NCBI GenBank assembly: GCA_014084085.1
Contig: NPFB01000084.1
Span: forward strand, 293,291 to 339,860
Direction: 5' to 3'
DNA length: 46,570 bases
Source: Hondaea fermentalgiana
Taxonomy: Eukaryota > Sar > Bigyra > Thraustochytrida > Thraustochytriidae
Shown here: piece after piece, positions 34,755-43,942 of the stretch
How positions within the stretch are numbered: position 1 is the stretch's first letter
How the letters are laid out: every line of letters begins with the position of its first letter
The notes under the pieces: model-generated
Told to the model about the DNA's origin: nothing
Seen by the model: only the letters and a program-made list of their open reading frames with translations
Database searches by the model: none
Translations under genes and position numbers: made by a program

Positions 34755-37010
34755 TCACTTTTTGGAGGCACGCTTAATAAAGTTCTGCACGAGCTTCTTG
34801 GACTTGTCGACGGACTTAAAGCCGGCAGCAAGAGACTTGTAGGTGGCCTCGGCAGCGCGCGTGACAGCGGCCTTGAGGTCGGCGGGGTGAATTTCTTCGG
34901 CAGCAAAACTCGCAGCCAAGTCGTCGGCGCTCTCAAAGGTCTTGGAACCGCCCGACTGAACGACCAAATCAACCTTTTCGCCCTGGTGGAGCACGAGATC
35001 CTGCAGCAAAAGAAGGGGGGGATTCCAGTCCGTATTTTTCGGCTCGCAAAAGGCCTGCTTGAGCTTCTTCTTGACGTCCGGCTGAAAGTCGTCAAAAACT
35101 TCAAGTTGGGTCTTGTTCGCAGCGTCGAGCGCAGAAGTGATTGAGGTAACCTCGGGCACTGCGGTGACTTGAGGCGGGGCAAAGGCGTCAGCCTGGGAAG
35201 CGCACGACTCAATGTAGGTCGCCGCAAGTTCGTGGAGGCTCTTGCGCTGCGGGTTCGACTCATACACGACACGAGGTGCAAGGGAAAGCACGCTTCCGAC
35301 ATGCATGAGCGCGGCGAGGACCGGGCCAGCCTGCGTCTCGTCCGGGTTGATGGCCTCCAAGACGTCTTGGAGCTGAAAATGACGGCCCACGTTGATGACG
35401 CTGACCCAGTAGTCGCTCGGGTCCATCAGCATGACCTCGCTCTGGCGAAGGACCTCGACGCCCTCGAGCGCGCCTAGGGCGCCAAGGGCAGACACGAAAA
35501 CATCGTAATAGGCCGCAACACACTCGGTAGCCTTGAGCTTTTTGTCGCCTGCAAAGGTGTTGCACGCCACAGCGTCGAGGTCCGGGACATAGAGAACGAC
35601 CCGGCCACCCGAGGCATCCTTGCAAGCGGCACGGAGACTAGCGCGAGTGCCGAGGACGTCGCCGAGAGACATGTGTGGAACGCCAAGGGGCGGAAGCGGC
35701 GCAAAGACGGCAGAAATCTCGCCGGGCGCAGCGACCTTGGTGTTGCGCTTCAGCCGCGTGGGTGGCTTGGCGCTTTCGCGCTTGTACTGGCGGACAAGCG
35801 CAAGAATTTCACGAGCGTGGTCATTTGTCTCAAAGTGGTCGCGGACGGGCTGCATGAGGCGGTTCACGCAGTCTGCGATACTCTTTTTCATGTCGTCTTC
35901 CGAGAGGGAGCCTCCCAAGAACGCCTCCTTGACAGCAGCAAAGGTTTCGTACGTCTTGCCGCCTGCCTCAAAGACGGACCCGGGCTGACTCATGACAATG
36001 TGTTCGACGTAGTCGAGGCAAGGGTTCTTGAGGACTCCGTCCTCCTCGGGCTCCTTGGGACAGTACGCGATTCTCATCTTGCGCTCGACTTCATCGGGCG
36101 GGTCCTCCATGAAGATGGCACTGTCTGGGTTCGATTTGCTCATCTTGGCCTGACCCTGCGCGAGGCCGTAGAGCATGTGATGCGAGAGAATGACGGGCTT
36201 GAGTTTGCGTCCGATCGAGTCGCAGTATTCGCGCGCGAGCATGTTCACCTTGCGCTGGTCCATGCCGAGCTGGCAAATGTCCGCCTTGAGAAAGAAGATG
36301 TCGGTACACTGCATGAGCGGGTACATGATTTGTGCAGCTGTGAGGTTGTTCTCGAGACGGCCCATGATCTGGCAGCACTTTTTGATGCGGGCCAGCGTGA
36401 AGCGCTTGGCAATGTCGAGCATCTGGTCCCAGTACGGCTTGGCATTCTGGATAATGTCGTCCGATGCCCAGTGAAACTTGACATTGGCCAAGTCCATGCC
36501 AGCGCCCTTCCAGACCTCGATAAAGTATTCGCCGACGACCTTGATCTTGTCCAGATCGCCGCCCATTTTGTCATTCATAAGCGCAAACCAGTCTGCGATC
36601 CAGAACACAAAGGTGCCGCCCGACGTCGTGCACTTGTTCACATTGAGCGCCTTGAAGATACCCTGGGCAATGTGCATTCTGCCAGAGGGCTCGAAGCCAT
36701 CGTACATGCGAAAGCTCGCCTGTTTGGTCAGCAGCGTGCGCAGATCATCCTCGGTGACGCATTCCTCGCCGATGCTCTTGACGAGCTCGAACCTCCTCTC
36801 CAGCTCCTCGGGCGACACCGCGGGGGCCGCTGCGCCTGTGCTCGCCGCCTCCTTCTTCTTGGCGTCGTCGCCCTTGCCGCCCTTCTTCTTCTGCGCCTTG
36901 TCGTCCTTCTTCTTCGGCTTGCCGGCCTCCCCCGAGAAGCCCGCCGCCGCCGCTCCCGCGGGCTGCGCCGCCGCGCGGAAGAGCGCGAGTCGCACGTCGC
37001 CGTCCTCCAT
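34755..37010 (-). CDS. YARS1: Double-length tyrosyl-tRNA synthetase
   Basis: Cytosolic-type TyrRS attaches tyrosine to its tRNA. The 751-residue protein contains two tandem TyrRS catalytic-plus-anticodon modules. After a Lys-rich N-terminal extension (25-50), the first module (about 65-410) is complete: YDGFEPSGRMHIAQG carries the HIGH-equivalent at about 110, FWIADWFALMNDKMGGD follows, and KMSKSNPDSAIF at about 287 holds the KMSKS loop. The second module (about 415-751) has the fold but has lost HIGH and KMSKS; its Rossmann start reads VVLYVPDLDAVACN. The C-terminal anticodon-like segment (LKQAFCEPKNTDWNPPLLLLQ) mirrors the first module's IAYCPKEPEEDGVLKNP. Such pseudo-dimeric TyrRS is known from trypanosomatids. 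The start at 37010 is the first Met before the Lys-rich block. The long plus-strand frame opposite is a shadow. Confidence 0.93.
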   Translation of the reverse strand: MEDGDVRLALFRAAAQPAGAAAAGFSGEAGKPKKKDDKAQKKKGGKGDDAKKKEAASTGAAAPAVSPEELERRFELVKSIGEECVTEDDLRTLLTKQASFRMYDGFEPSGRMHIAQGIFKALNVNKCTTSGGTFVFWIADWFALMNDKMGGDLDKIKVVGEYFIEVWKGAGMDLANVKFHWASDDIIQNAKPYWDQMLDIAKRFTLARIKKCCQIMGRLENNLTAAQIMYPLMQCTDIFFLKADICQLGMDQRKVNMLAREYCDSIGRKLKPVILSHHMLYGLAQGQAKMSKSNPDSAIFMEDPPDEVERKMRIAYCPKEPEEDGVLKNPCLDYVEHIVMSQPGSVFEAGGKTYETFAAVKEAFLGGSLSEDDMKKSIADCVNRLMQPVRDHFETNDHAREILALVRQYKRESAKPPTRLKRNTKVAAPGEISAVFAPLPPLGVPHMSLGDVLGTRASLRAACKDASGGRVVLYVPDLDAVACNTFAGDKKLKATECVAAYYDVFVSALGALGALEGVEVLRQSEVMLMDPSDYWVSVINVGRHFQLQDVLEAINPDETQAGPVLAALMHVGSVLSLAPRVVYESNPQRKSLHELAATYIESCASQADAFAPPQVTAVPEVTSITSALDAANKTQLEVFDDFQPDVKKKLKQAFCEPKNTDWNPPLLLLQDLVLHQGEKVDLVVQSGGSKTFESADDLAASFAAEEIHPADLKAAVTRAAEATYKSLAAGFKSVDKSKKLVQNFIKRASKK

Positions 37011-37550
37011 CCTCCTCCCCGCGCGCGCGCAAGCTCCCTCGCGCCCGCTCGCCCGCCCGGCCGCTGCTCGAGCTCGTCCAAGCTGGCGTCCGAAGCGGCT
37101 TTGCTTTGCTTCGCTGTTTGGCCTTCGCTGGCAGCCACGAGAAGAGACACGCGAGAGACCGACCTGCGCAACCCTTTCTGGCCCAGCTGCGCAACCCCTT
37201 TTGCGCAGACCTGCGCAACCCTTTTCCCCGCCGGGCTGGCCGAGCGCACTGCGCGGAGGAAAGAAAGCTAGGCTGCGAAGGCGCGCGGGCGCGCGGGGAA
37301 GGCGCGATGGGCGGGCGGCGAGCTCGCGAGCAGCAGCAGGCGCTGCTGGAAAGAGGCCTGTCGCGCGAGAGCGCCTGGAGACACGCGAGATGAGATATTT
37401 TTTTTCACCGGGACACAGATTCTGGATGACGGGAATGTGAGGGAGAGGGCGCGCACGCCGCGGCAGCAGAACACGAATAAGAAAGCAGGCGACGCGCGCG
37501 AGCGGCGGCGGCGACGCGGAGACGCGGACGAGAACGAGGCGGGAGAGAGG
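37011..37550. other. Divergent promoter with CTGCGCAACCC triplet
   Basis: 540 bases lie between the TyrRS and M42 peptidase starts. At 37163-37225 the motif CTGCGCAACCC(C)TTT occurs three times at 23-24 base spacing, about two helical turns apart. The rest is GC-rich leader. No gene is supported. Confidence 0.6.
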
Positions 37551-38909
37551 ATGCTCGCGAGAAGCTCGCGCCGGGTCGGCGCGACCGCGCTCCGCTGCGG
37601 CGCGCGGGGACTCGCGACCGGCAGCGAAGGCGAGCGGCCCTGGGCAAAGGCGCTCGACGAGGAGACCTTTGGCAGGCTCCGCACCCTGCTGGCCGCGCCG
37701 AGCCCCGTGGGCCTCGAGGGCGCCATGACGCAGGGTGTGCTCGAGCCGCGGCTGCGTGAGATCATCCCCTCGGCTTGGAAAGTGCACAAGTTCCGCAGCC
37801 AGGCAGCCATGGTGGTCGATACCGACCCCAAGGCCAGCGATGACAAACTCACCGTCATGGTGGTTGGCCACGCCGACAAGATCCGCATGCAGGTGAAAAA
37901 GATCGCAAACGACGGCAAGGTGTTCATCGACAGCGACAGTCACCTCGCACTCACGCTCCTGGGCCGCGACGTTGCCATCTTTTCCGAGGACGCCGAGACG
38001 CCCGGCGAGTACCGCGTGATCCGAGGAGGCACCGTTGAGGCGCTCGGTGCCATCCACTTTGCTGAAGCCAACATTCGCACCGGCCAGCGTGGTATCAAGG
38101 CCGAGCAACTCTACGTGGAGCTCGGTATTCACGGCAAAAACAAGAAAAAGCAAGTCACCGAGGGACTCGGTCTGCGCCCTGGCGATAGCATCATCATGGA
38201 AAAGCCAATTCGCCGCGGCGTTGGCTGCAACACCTTTACGGGCGCCTACTTGGACAACGGACTTGGTTGCTGGGTGGCGGCTGAGGCCTGCGAGCAAATG
38301 GCCCAAGACCCAGCCTTTGCCGAGACCCTCGAAAAGGTCCGTGTCCTCTTCGCCTTTGCCACGCACGAAGAAATTGGACGCTTTGGCAGCCGCGTGCTCG
38401 CACAGACCTTCAAGCCCGACGTTCTCATCGCAGTCGATGTCAACCACGACTACGTGGCTGCCCCCGGCATTGCAAGCAAGCAAATGCCAGACCTCGCAAT
38501 GGGAGAAGGCCCCACGCTCAGTGTTGGTTCCATTACCTCGGCGCACCTCAATGCCACCATTCAACGTGCCGCCCGTCGCGCCGACATTCCTCTGCAGATC
38601 GATGTCGTCGGCCGCGATACGGGCACGGATGCCATGGCCGGCGTTCTCGCCTCCGTCGATGCTGCCAGCACCTCAATTGGCATTCCCATTCGCAACATGC
38701 ACACCGTTAGTGAAACTGGATGCACGGATGATCTCGTCGCAGCCACGCACCTCTTTGTTGAGACTGTGCGCGAGCTCGGTCGCCAAGAGGCCGACGGGGT
38801 GGCCTTTGCGCATCCTAACCTCACCGATGCAAAGGAGATCACCTCCATCCCTGCTCATCTTTTTGATGACGAGGATGCCGACGGCGAAGATAGCAAGTCC
38901 GACAACTAG
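37551..38909 (+). CDS. M42-family metalloaminopeptidase-like protein, organellar
   Basis: The 452-residue protein belongs to the M42 (TET/glutamyl aminopeptidase) group of di-zinc peptidases, which trim peptides as large self-assembling shells. Likely ligands are His107 (in GHADKIRMQV), bridging Asp235 (YLDNGLGCWVA), the Glu273-Glu274 pair (THEEIGRFGS), Asp296 (AVDVNHDY) and His384 (RNMHTVSETG). Their order and spacing fit the family, with one Glu as general base. The family PDZ-like inserted domain lies between about 125 and 220. Residues 1-35 (MLARSSRRVGATALRCGARG) look like a mitochondrial presequence, unlike archaeal and bacterial members. The C-terminus is an acidic tail. M42 enzymes are mainly prokaryotic, so this gene may be an old transfer; codon use here matches its neighbours. 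Substrate is unknown. Confidence 0.85.
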   Translation: MLARSSRRVGATALRCGARGLATGSEGERPWAKALDEETFGRLRTLLAAPSPVGLEGAMTQGVLEPRLREIIPSAWKVHKFRSQAAMVVDTDPKASDDKLTVMVVGHADKIRMQVKKIANDGKVFIDSDSHLALTLLGRDVAIFSEDAETPGEYRVIRGGTVEALGAIHFAEANIRTGQRGIKAEQLYVELGIHGKNKKKQVTEGLGLRPGDSIIMEKPIRRGVGCNTFTGAYLDNGLGCWVAAEACEQMAQDPAFAETLEKVRVLFAFATHEEIGRFGSRVLAQTFKPDVLIAVDVNHDYVAAPGIASKQMPDLAMGEGPTLSVGSITSAHLNATIQRAARRADIPLQIDVVGRDTGTDAMAGVLASVDAASTSIGIPIRNMHTVSETGCTDDLVAATHLFVETVRELGRQEADGVAFAHPNLTDAKEITSIPAHLFDDEDADGEDSKSDN

Positions 38910-39428
38910 ATTGCCCAAGTTACCCTTGTATTACAACTTTGTATTGCGTCCCTGCCCCACCTTTCTCTCTCACACGGAAGTTTTTTTGCGAAAAGCGCCT
39001 CGGACATGCCAATAGAAAGCTCGTTTCATAGCTGGGCGAGCGGCATGTGTCGGGGCGTTTCGCGCGAGAAGGCGATTGGCCCAAGTTTCATGGCCTCTTT
39101 CGACCGATACGCACTTCCAACATTAGCAGACAAAGAACATGCCAAGCGTGGTGAGCAGACCTTGCGGGACCCAAGTCATCCTCCCGACAAGGCTAATTGC
39201 CACGCCACATTTTGATCCCTGTGCACTTGAGACAGCATCCTGACAGATCGCGTGAAGAAGTCATCTTCGGACCCGAGTGCCCTTGCCCTGCACAAAGCTT
39301 CCCATCGCAGACCCTTCTTTTCCCTTTCCCCCGTCTCCTCGTCCTGGTGCAATCTCACTCATTCATCCGAGCAAAGTAGCTTTCACATGACACAAATTTT
39401 CTAATCGTCTTCTCTCTGTTTTTCGATG
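38910..39428. other. Intergenic region between convergent genes
   Basis: 519 bases between two convergent stops. There are a few short frames without recognisable content and a T7 run near 38983. No repeat of a gene end is found here. Confidence 0.6.
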
Positions 39429-41828
39429 CTATAAACGCCGTCTCAATTCCGCGGCGGCAGCAAAGCGCGCGCGCCGAGCCTCAATGGTCGACTCGTCTCC
39501 CCTAGACGACTCGTCTGGGCGAGCATCGTCCACAAGGGTATCGGCCGCACAATCCTTTGACGCTGACGAACCATCGTCGCTAACATCTGCATCCTCTGCA
39601 GAGTTTTCGGGGGTTACAGGCTCGTCGACTTGTACATTGCTATTATTTTGAGCGTCTGGCTCGGCTTCAGCTTCGACTTCGTTGTGTCCGTAATCCACAG
39701 TTTCAGAGACAGCGGAAGATGCATCCTCGGCACAGGACTCCAAAAGTTCTTTGATATCCGCACGAGGAATCACATCATGAAGACAAAAGTAGACGCGACA
39801 GGTTGGACATTGTCCCTGCCACGAAGGATCTACTTCGTCGTCACGCATAACAAGCTCCATGCGCGTCCGATTCCTCGCAAACCACCATTTGATGAGACAC
39901 GTTTCACACCATGCAGGCTCGCACGGGCAGTCGGCACGTTCCTCGCAAGTATCGCACGATTTACGAATGAGGACATTTGGCGCGTTGCCGCACGCACCCA
40001 AACACTCTTGCGCGAGATTAAACTCATCGCGACGAAAGCTGCGCCCTTGAAGAGCGCTCTCGCAGAGCATCTCGTTGAATCGGGTATGAAAGTTTGCCTC
40101 TCTACGACTCACAACAATCTCTTCCCGTTTGCGCACGCTCTCCACAAAGGTAGAACGCAAGGTCTCAAACTGACCTCGCGGAAGTGAGACATCGAAAGCA
40201 TACATTGCTCGTGCGCGTTCAGCACCCACGCCCAAAATTGAGCTCCTGCTCTCAATGCGCATCGTGACAATCTCCACGAGCTCGCCCTTGATCCAGCGCC
40301 CCGACACCTGCAAGTCGGCCACACGGGCGTCTTCAATGGCCACAACGTCGAGTCCAAAGTAGGATGTACAAATGAGCCAGTTCGGTGTCACGACTACGAT
40401 GCGCGCGTTCCATGCGAGCACTAGCGTTGAAGGGTCGAGAATCTCACGGTCCATCTCGGCAATGATGCCGTCATGCAACGCTTCTGGGCCATGCGCGGCG
40501 GCCAGGCGCAGAGCGACAGGATCGAATCCACGAAAGAGGAGTGCCCCCCTGTACAGCAAGTACGCTGCAGTAGCGCTCAAAGCAGCCGCGCACAAGTAGA
40601 CGGATGCAGGCGAAAAGGTTTGATCTACGTAGAATGCGGGTTTCCTGTCCTTTTGATCCGAAGTCCACAGCCACATCGTTGAACGTTGACGAGCTCCCTT
40701 TCCAGCGCTAGCCAACGCAGCCGACGAGAGCTCCTTTGTAGTCTTTTCCACGCGACGTACGATGCCACACGGTGACTTGAGCTCGCTGCTGAATCCCGGG
40801 AAGGCGCCGTCCTGGGTCCCCGGCACCTTGACCAGCACCTGTGTTGGACCTCGAGGATCATCGGCAAGGTCGACGCTTTGCGCGATAAAATGCGCACGGT
40901 GCTCGCGGCCTTTGATCGGACCCGTGCTCCAAGTCGGAGACGCCACCATGGCGGGAAGCAAAACATATGTCTTGGCGCTTGGTCGATCGCGCATGCTTAC
41001 ATCCAATGGTGCCGGACCCCTCACCACATCCCACAGAAAGGGTCCCATAATTGATAACACCAATAATGCATAGAGAAGGCCAAAAATATAGACGCCGGAA
41101 AGTCGTCTGCGCACGAGGTCTCGATGCGCTCGAACGAGCCCTAGAGCACGCGCATTCTCGGCCGCTGTTCTTGGCGGCTCGACGCGAACCTTGTGCAACT
41201 CGATGACGCCCTGGAGACACCTAATCCAGCCATTGATGGAAAGTTGCGCAAAGATTCCGCCGATAGGAGCCCCTCCGAGGTCAAGGGCAAAGTACTGTCC
41301 ACCAGAGCCTCCATAGGCTGGCGACATGCGACCTCGATTTGTGACGAATTGGATCTGGTCTAGGTACGCTCCTTGCTGGCCCCGAACTTCGACGATGTAT
41401 TCGTCATCTTCGAGCTCAAAAGGAGGGAATTCCGTGCCGCCTGTTCCGCCAAAGGTGACGCCCTCTGGCACATCCGAATATACAAAAGTGACACCATCAA
41501 CGAGAGCTCCAGCACGCACAATCACGCTTGTTACCCTGCGCTGGCTAGCGCGTTGCGCGTTATCTTCGACCTCCTCTTCGCCGCGCGTGGCACCCTCGAT
41601 CTGCCCATCGCGCTCGCTATTCTGCCGTGCGCCCGCTAAAGGCACATGCAAAGGCGGCACCGAGCGCGAGGACCAGCGGTGTTGCAGCGCAGCGATGTAG
41701 CCTGAGACGTAGAACGTGACCAGACTCACGCCCACAAAGAGCATTGTGGCCTGCTGCACGAGGTCGAGACGGTCGTCCAGCGTCAACACCTCGTCGAGAT
41801 CTTGACGCCCCATCATCCCCTCGGGCAT
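39429..41828 (-). CDS. Jacalin lectin-TMEM129 fusion, ER E3 ubiquitin ligase-like
   Basis: The 799-residue membrane protein combines a lectin fold with a TMEM129-type E3 ligase. TM1 is at about 27-47. Residues about 98-208 are a jacalin-like domain (IVRAGALVDGVTFVYSD, FGGTGGTEFPPFEL, GAYLDQIQFVTNRG, GGSGGQYFALD). TM2 is at about 243-267, a loop of some 140 residues follows, and TM3 is at about 408-432. The TMEM129 middle domain (RIVVVTPNWLICTSYFGLDVVA) spans about 460-590. A Cys-rich RING-like region at about 608-685 ends WCETCLIKWWFARNR and CPTCRVYFCLHDV, close to the Cys-only RING of TMEM129. Animal TMEM129 is an ER E3 in Derlin-1-linked protein degradation and has no lectin domain. With the RING cytosolic, three TMs would place the jacalin domain in the cytosol only if TM1 is signal-anchor type; topology is unresolved. 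The acidic C-terminal tail is about 110 residues. Confidence 0.85.
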   Translation of the reverse strand: MPEGMMGRQDLDEVLTLDDRLDLVQQATMLFVGVSLVTFYVSGYIAALQHRWSSRSVPPLHVPLAGARQNSERDGQIEGATRGEEEVEDNAQRASQRRVTSVIVRAGALVDGVTFVYSDVPEGVTFGGTGGTEFPPFELEDDEYIVEVRGQQGAYLDQIQFVTNRGRMSPAYGGSGGQYFALDLGGAPIGGIFAQLSINGWIRCLQGVIELHKVRVEPPRTAAENARALGLVRAHRDLVRRRLSGVYIFGLLYALLVLSIMGPFLWDVVRGPAPLDVSMRDRPSAKTYVLLPAMVASPTWSTGPIKGREHRAHFIAQSVDLADDPRGPTQVLVKVPGTQDGAFPGFSSELKSPCGIVRRVEKTTKELSSAALASAGKGARQRSTMWLWTSDQKDRKPAFYVDQTFSPASVYLCAAALSATAAYLLYRGALLFRGFDPVALRLAAAHGPEALHDGIIAEMDREILDPSTLVLAWNARIVVVTPNWLICTSYFGLDVVAIEDARVADLQVSGRWIKGELVEIVTMRIESRSSILGVGAERARAMYAFDVSLPRGQFETLRSTFVESVRKREEIVVSRREANFHTRFNEMLCESALQGRSFRRDEFNLAQECLGACGNAPNVLIRKSCDTCEERADCPCEPAWCETCLIKWWFARNRTRMELVMRDDEVDPSWQGQCPTCRVYFCLHDVIPRADIKELLESCAEDASSAVSETVDYGHNEVEAEAEPDAQNNSNVQVDEPVTPENSAEDADVSDDGSSASKDCAADTLVDDARPDESSRGDESTIEARRARFAAAAELRRRL

Positions 41829-42527
41829 CACGATACCGTCCTCTCCCCGTCCTCGACGTGATGTTCCGCTCGTGACAATCAATCGATTCTGGCTGCTCCA
41901 GAGAGCTTCTGCAGCCGCAAATCCCCTCTCTCGCGCCTGGCACCGGCGGCGTGAGACAGAGCCCGCGTGTGTCACAACACTGCTTTTCCTCTTCGCAGTC
42001 TCGTACGCGGCCTCCTCGAGCGTCTCCTGCAGGACCCGAGACCTTCCTGCGCGCCTCCTTCGTCTGCGCTGCAGCGAGACGCGCGGGCGGGCGCGCAAGA
42101 TGAGGAGCGCGCGCGCGAAGGCTCGGCGGAGATTGATGGTCCTCCGGAGCGGCCGCGTGCGTCCGCGCGCACGCGGGCGTCGCGGCGGCGGCGTCAGGGT
42201 CGCGAGGATCGGGCTTTGCTTTGCTGCTTCCTCGCCATGGCCGCGGAAAAGGAGGGGAATCATCGCGCCGCGCAAGCGGGCTATGCGCGCCGCGCAAGTG
42301 GGCTATGCGCGCCGCGCAAGTGCGCAATGGCGCCTTTAGCCACTTGCGCCGCGGCGCCATGGGCGGTGGGACCCGCGCGCGGCAAGTGGGTTATGCGCCC
42401 CGCGCAAGTGAAGAATCCGCAGAGAGTTGAGTCTGCGACGTGGCGGGCGGGCGAGAAGCGAAAGAGGGGCGCGAGAAATGGGGTATTGGGAGACGGCAAG
42501 TAGGAAAAGGGGCGCCGGAAGTGAAGA
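41829..42527. other. Divergent promoter with 22-base repeat array
   Basis: About 700 GC-rich bases lie between the TMEM129-like and cyclophilin genes. The TMEM129-like frame remains open upstream to 42275 but contains no better ATG. The 22-base array at 42264-42417 dominates the cyclophilin side. Confidence 0.55.
42264..42417 (+). repeat. 22-base direct repeats with one inverted copy
   Basis: Three contiguous copies (42264-42285, 42286-42307, 42308-42329) of a unit near CGCGCCGCGCAAGTGGGC plus TATG are followed by an inverted copy at about 42335-42356 and two further direct copies (42374-42395, 42396-42417). The unit length is exactly 22 in all five direct copies. The array ends 110 bases before the cyclophilin ATG. 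Confidence 0.88.
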
Positions 42528-43481
42528 ATGGGCGGCAAAGTGGAAATTGGGCGCGGCAACGATGAAAAGAAGAGCAAAAAACGAATCCCGAGCGCGATGA
42601 GGTCGGGACGAAGAAGAAGCCCCTCGCGCGGGGCGATCGCGGCGGTCCTCTTCGCGGCGGCGATAGCAGCAGCAGCATCGCTGGTGACGCTGGCAAACGC
42701 TGATGGAAGCGTGCGTGGACCTGTGCAGGAACGCGAACCGGTCGTCCTCGAACACGAGCCGCACGTGGTCGTGGAGTGCGAGCTGCGTCGCAAGGGCGTC
42801 TTCAAGGTGGTCGTCGTCCCGTCGTGGGCGCCCGTGGGTGCAGAGAGGTTTCTGAATCTCGTCGACGAGGGATTCTTCGATGGAGCGCCCTTGTTCCGTG
42901 CCGTGCGCGGCTTTCTCGTGCAGTTTGGCCTCTCGAGTGATCCAGAAGCCAACAACCGCTGGGGACACCTGACGCTTCCGGACGATCCAAAGCAAGGCGT
43001 CAGGATACGTCGCGGTACGCTTGCCTTTGCAGGCAGCGGTAAGAACTCCCGTGCGACGCAGATGTTCATTGCGCTCACCGACAAGGCTTGGCCGCGTCTG
43101 GGAAGCGAGCCTTGGGAGACCCCCTTTGCCTATGTGCCTGCAGAGGATTATCAGGCCGTTGTGTCACTGCTCAACACCGAATACGGCGACATCAAACCCT
43201 TTAACAAGCAAGGTGTGGACCCGGGCAAAATTTGGCGACATGGCATGTCATACCTTGAGGATGGCTTTCCTAATCTCGATTATCTCGCTTATTGCAGACG
43301 TCTTCCAAAACACCATCTTGGCTTTGCCGATTCAATCATGCAAGCCCAAGAAGACTTTGCCAACGCTGCTCCTGACGACGCGAGCACACGACTCCTATAC
43401 GTGCTGGCCATTCTGCTCGCCATCATGACCTGCTATATGTGTGTCTCGCTGGTTTATCGGCCTGCAGTCAAGCGCGCCTAG
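42528..43481 (+). CDS. Membrane-anchored cyclophilin-type peptidyl-prolyl isomerase
   Basis: The 317-residue protein has a divergent cyclophilin domain, a fold that isomerises X-Pro bonds in protein folding. A basic N-terminus and hydrophobic segment (about 36-58) form a signal anchor or signal peptide. The cyclophilin core runs from about 78 to 275: SWAPVGAERFLNLVDEGFF, PLFRAVRGFLVQFGLSSD (the Arg corresponds to the catalytic FHRxI arginine), RRGTLAFAGSGKNSRATQ, and a WETPFAYVP segment. It matches a stramenopile/algal secretory cyclophilin type more than canonical CypA. A second hydrophobic segment near 288-312 (LLYVLAILLAIMTCYM) with a short basic tail is a C-terminal anchor. Location in the ER/Golgi membrane with the domain luminal is likely. 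An internal ATG at 42597 is an alternative start that still leaves the signal segment intact. Confidence 0.83.
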   Translation: MGGKVEIGRGNDEKKSKKRIPSAMRSGRRRSPSRGAIAAVLFAAAIAAAASLVTLANADGSVRGPVQEREPVVLEHEPHVVVECELRRKGVFKVVVVPSWAPVGAERFLNLVDEGFFDGAPLFRAVRGFLVQFGLSSDPEANNRWGHLTLPDDPKQGVRIRRGTLAFAGSGKNSRATQMFIALTDKAWPRLGSEPWETPFAYVPAEDYQAVVSLLNTEYGDIKPFNKQGVDPGKIWRHGMSYLEDGFPNLDYLAYCRRLPKHHLGFADSIMQAQEDFANAAPDDASTRLLYVLAILLAIMTCYMCVSLVYRPAVKRA

Positions 43482-43942
43482 CGTTTTTTCGCCGAGCTCT
43501 CAGCTACACACGAATTTGCTTTGAAATTTTCTAATGTTCATGAACGCTGTTATCTTTTTGATGAAAAGGGATTTGCTCGCGATTCGATTGATTGACGTAA
43601 AAGACTTAGGAGAAAAAGTCCGCGCGTTCACGATGTCCTCTCCGATAGCATGAGCCTGAGTACTCGCGCTTCTACATGCATGAACTCTACTCCACGAACA
43701 ATTGTATCGTTTTATTTCAAAATGCGCCGCCTCGTAATGCTCATCATGCACGCCTTGTCTTGCTTGTCTTCAGTATTGCCGGTCATGGCACAACCAAGCA
43801 TCCTTGCACGTATGGGGTGAAAAATCGAATTGCAACGCCCTCACTAAATATGTCTCAGACAAGGATACCCAGCGCTCTTCCACATGCAGGAAGTTTACTC
43901 CACGAACAATCGGAATATTGATGCACCGCCTCGTAATGCTCA
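43482..43942. other. Intergenic region with duplicated gene end
   Basis: The right half is a diverged copy of the 3' end of the minus-strand gene at 43943-44620 (see the repeat at 43675). The left half, 43482-43670, holds no recognisable feature, although part may be a third, very degraded copy. Confidence 0.55.

Noticed and set aside
35673..37271. Plus-strand open frame of 532 codons
   Set aside because: It lies exactly antisense to the tyrosyl-tRNA synthetase, begins at a non-ATG codon and has no recognisable domain. GC-rich third positions on the minus strand keep the opposite frame open.
42264..42417. CRISPR-like array
   Set aside because: The repeats are directly adjacent with no unique spacers, one copy is inverted, and the genome is eukaryotic.
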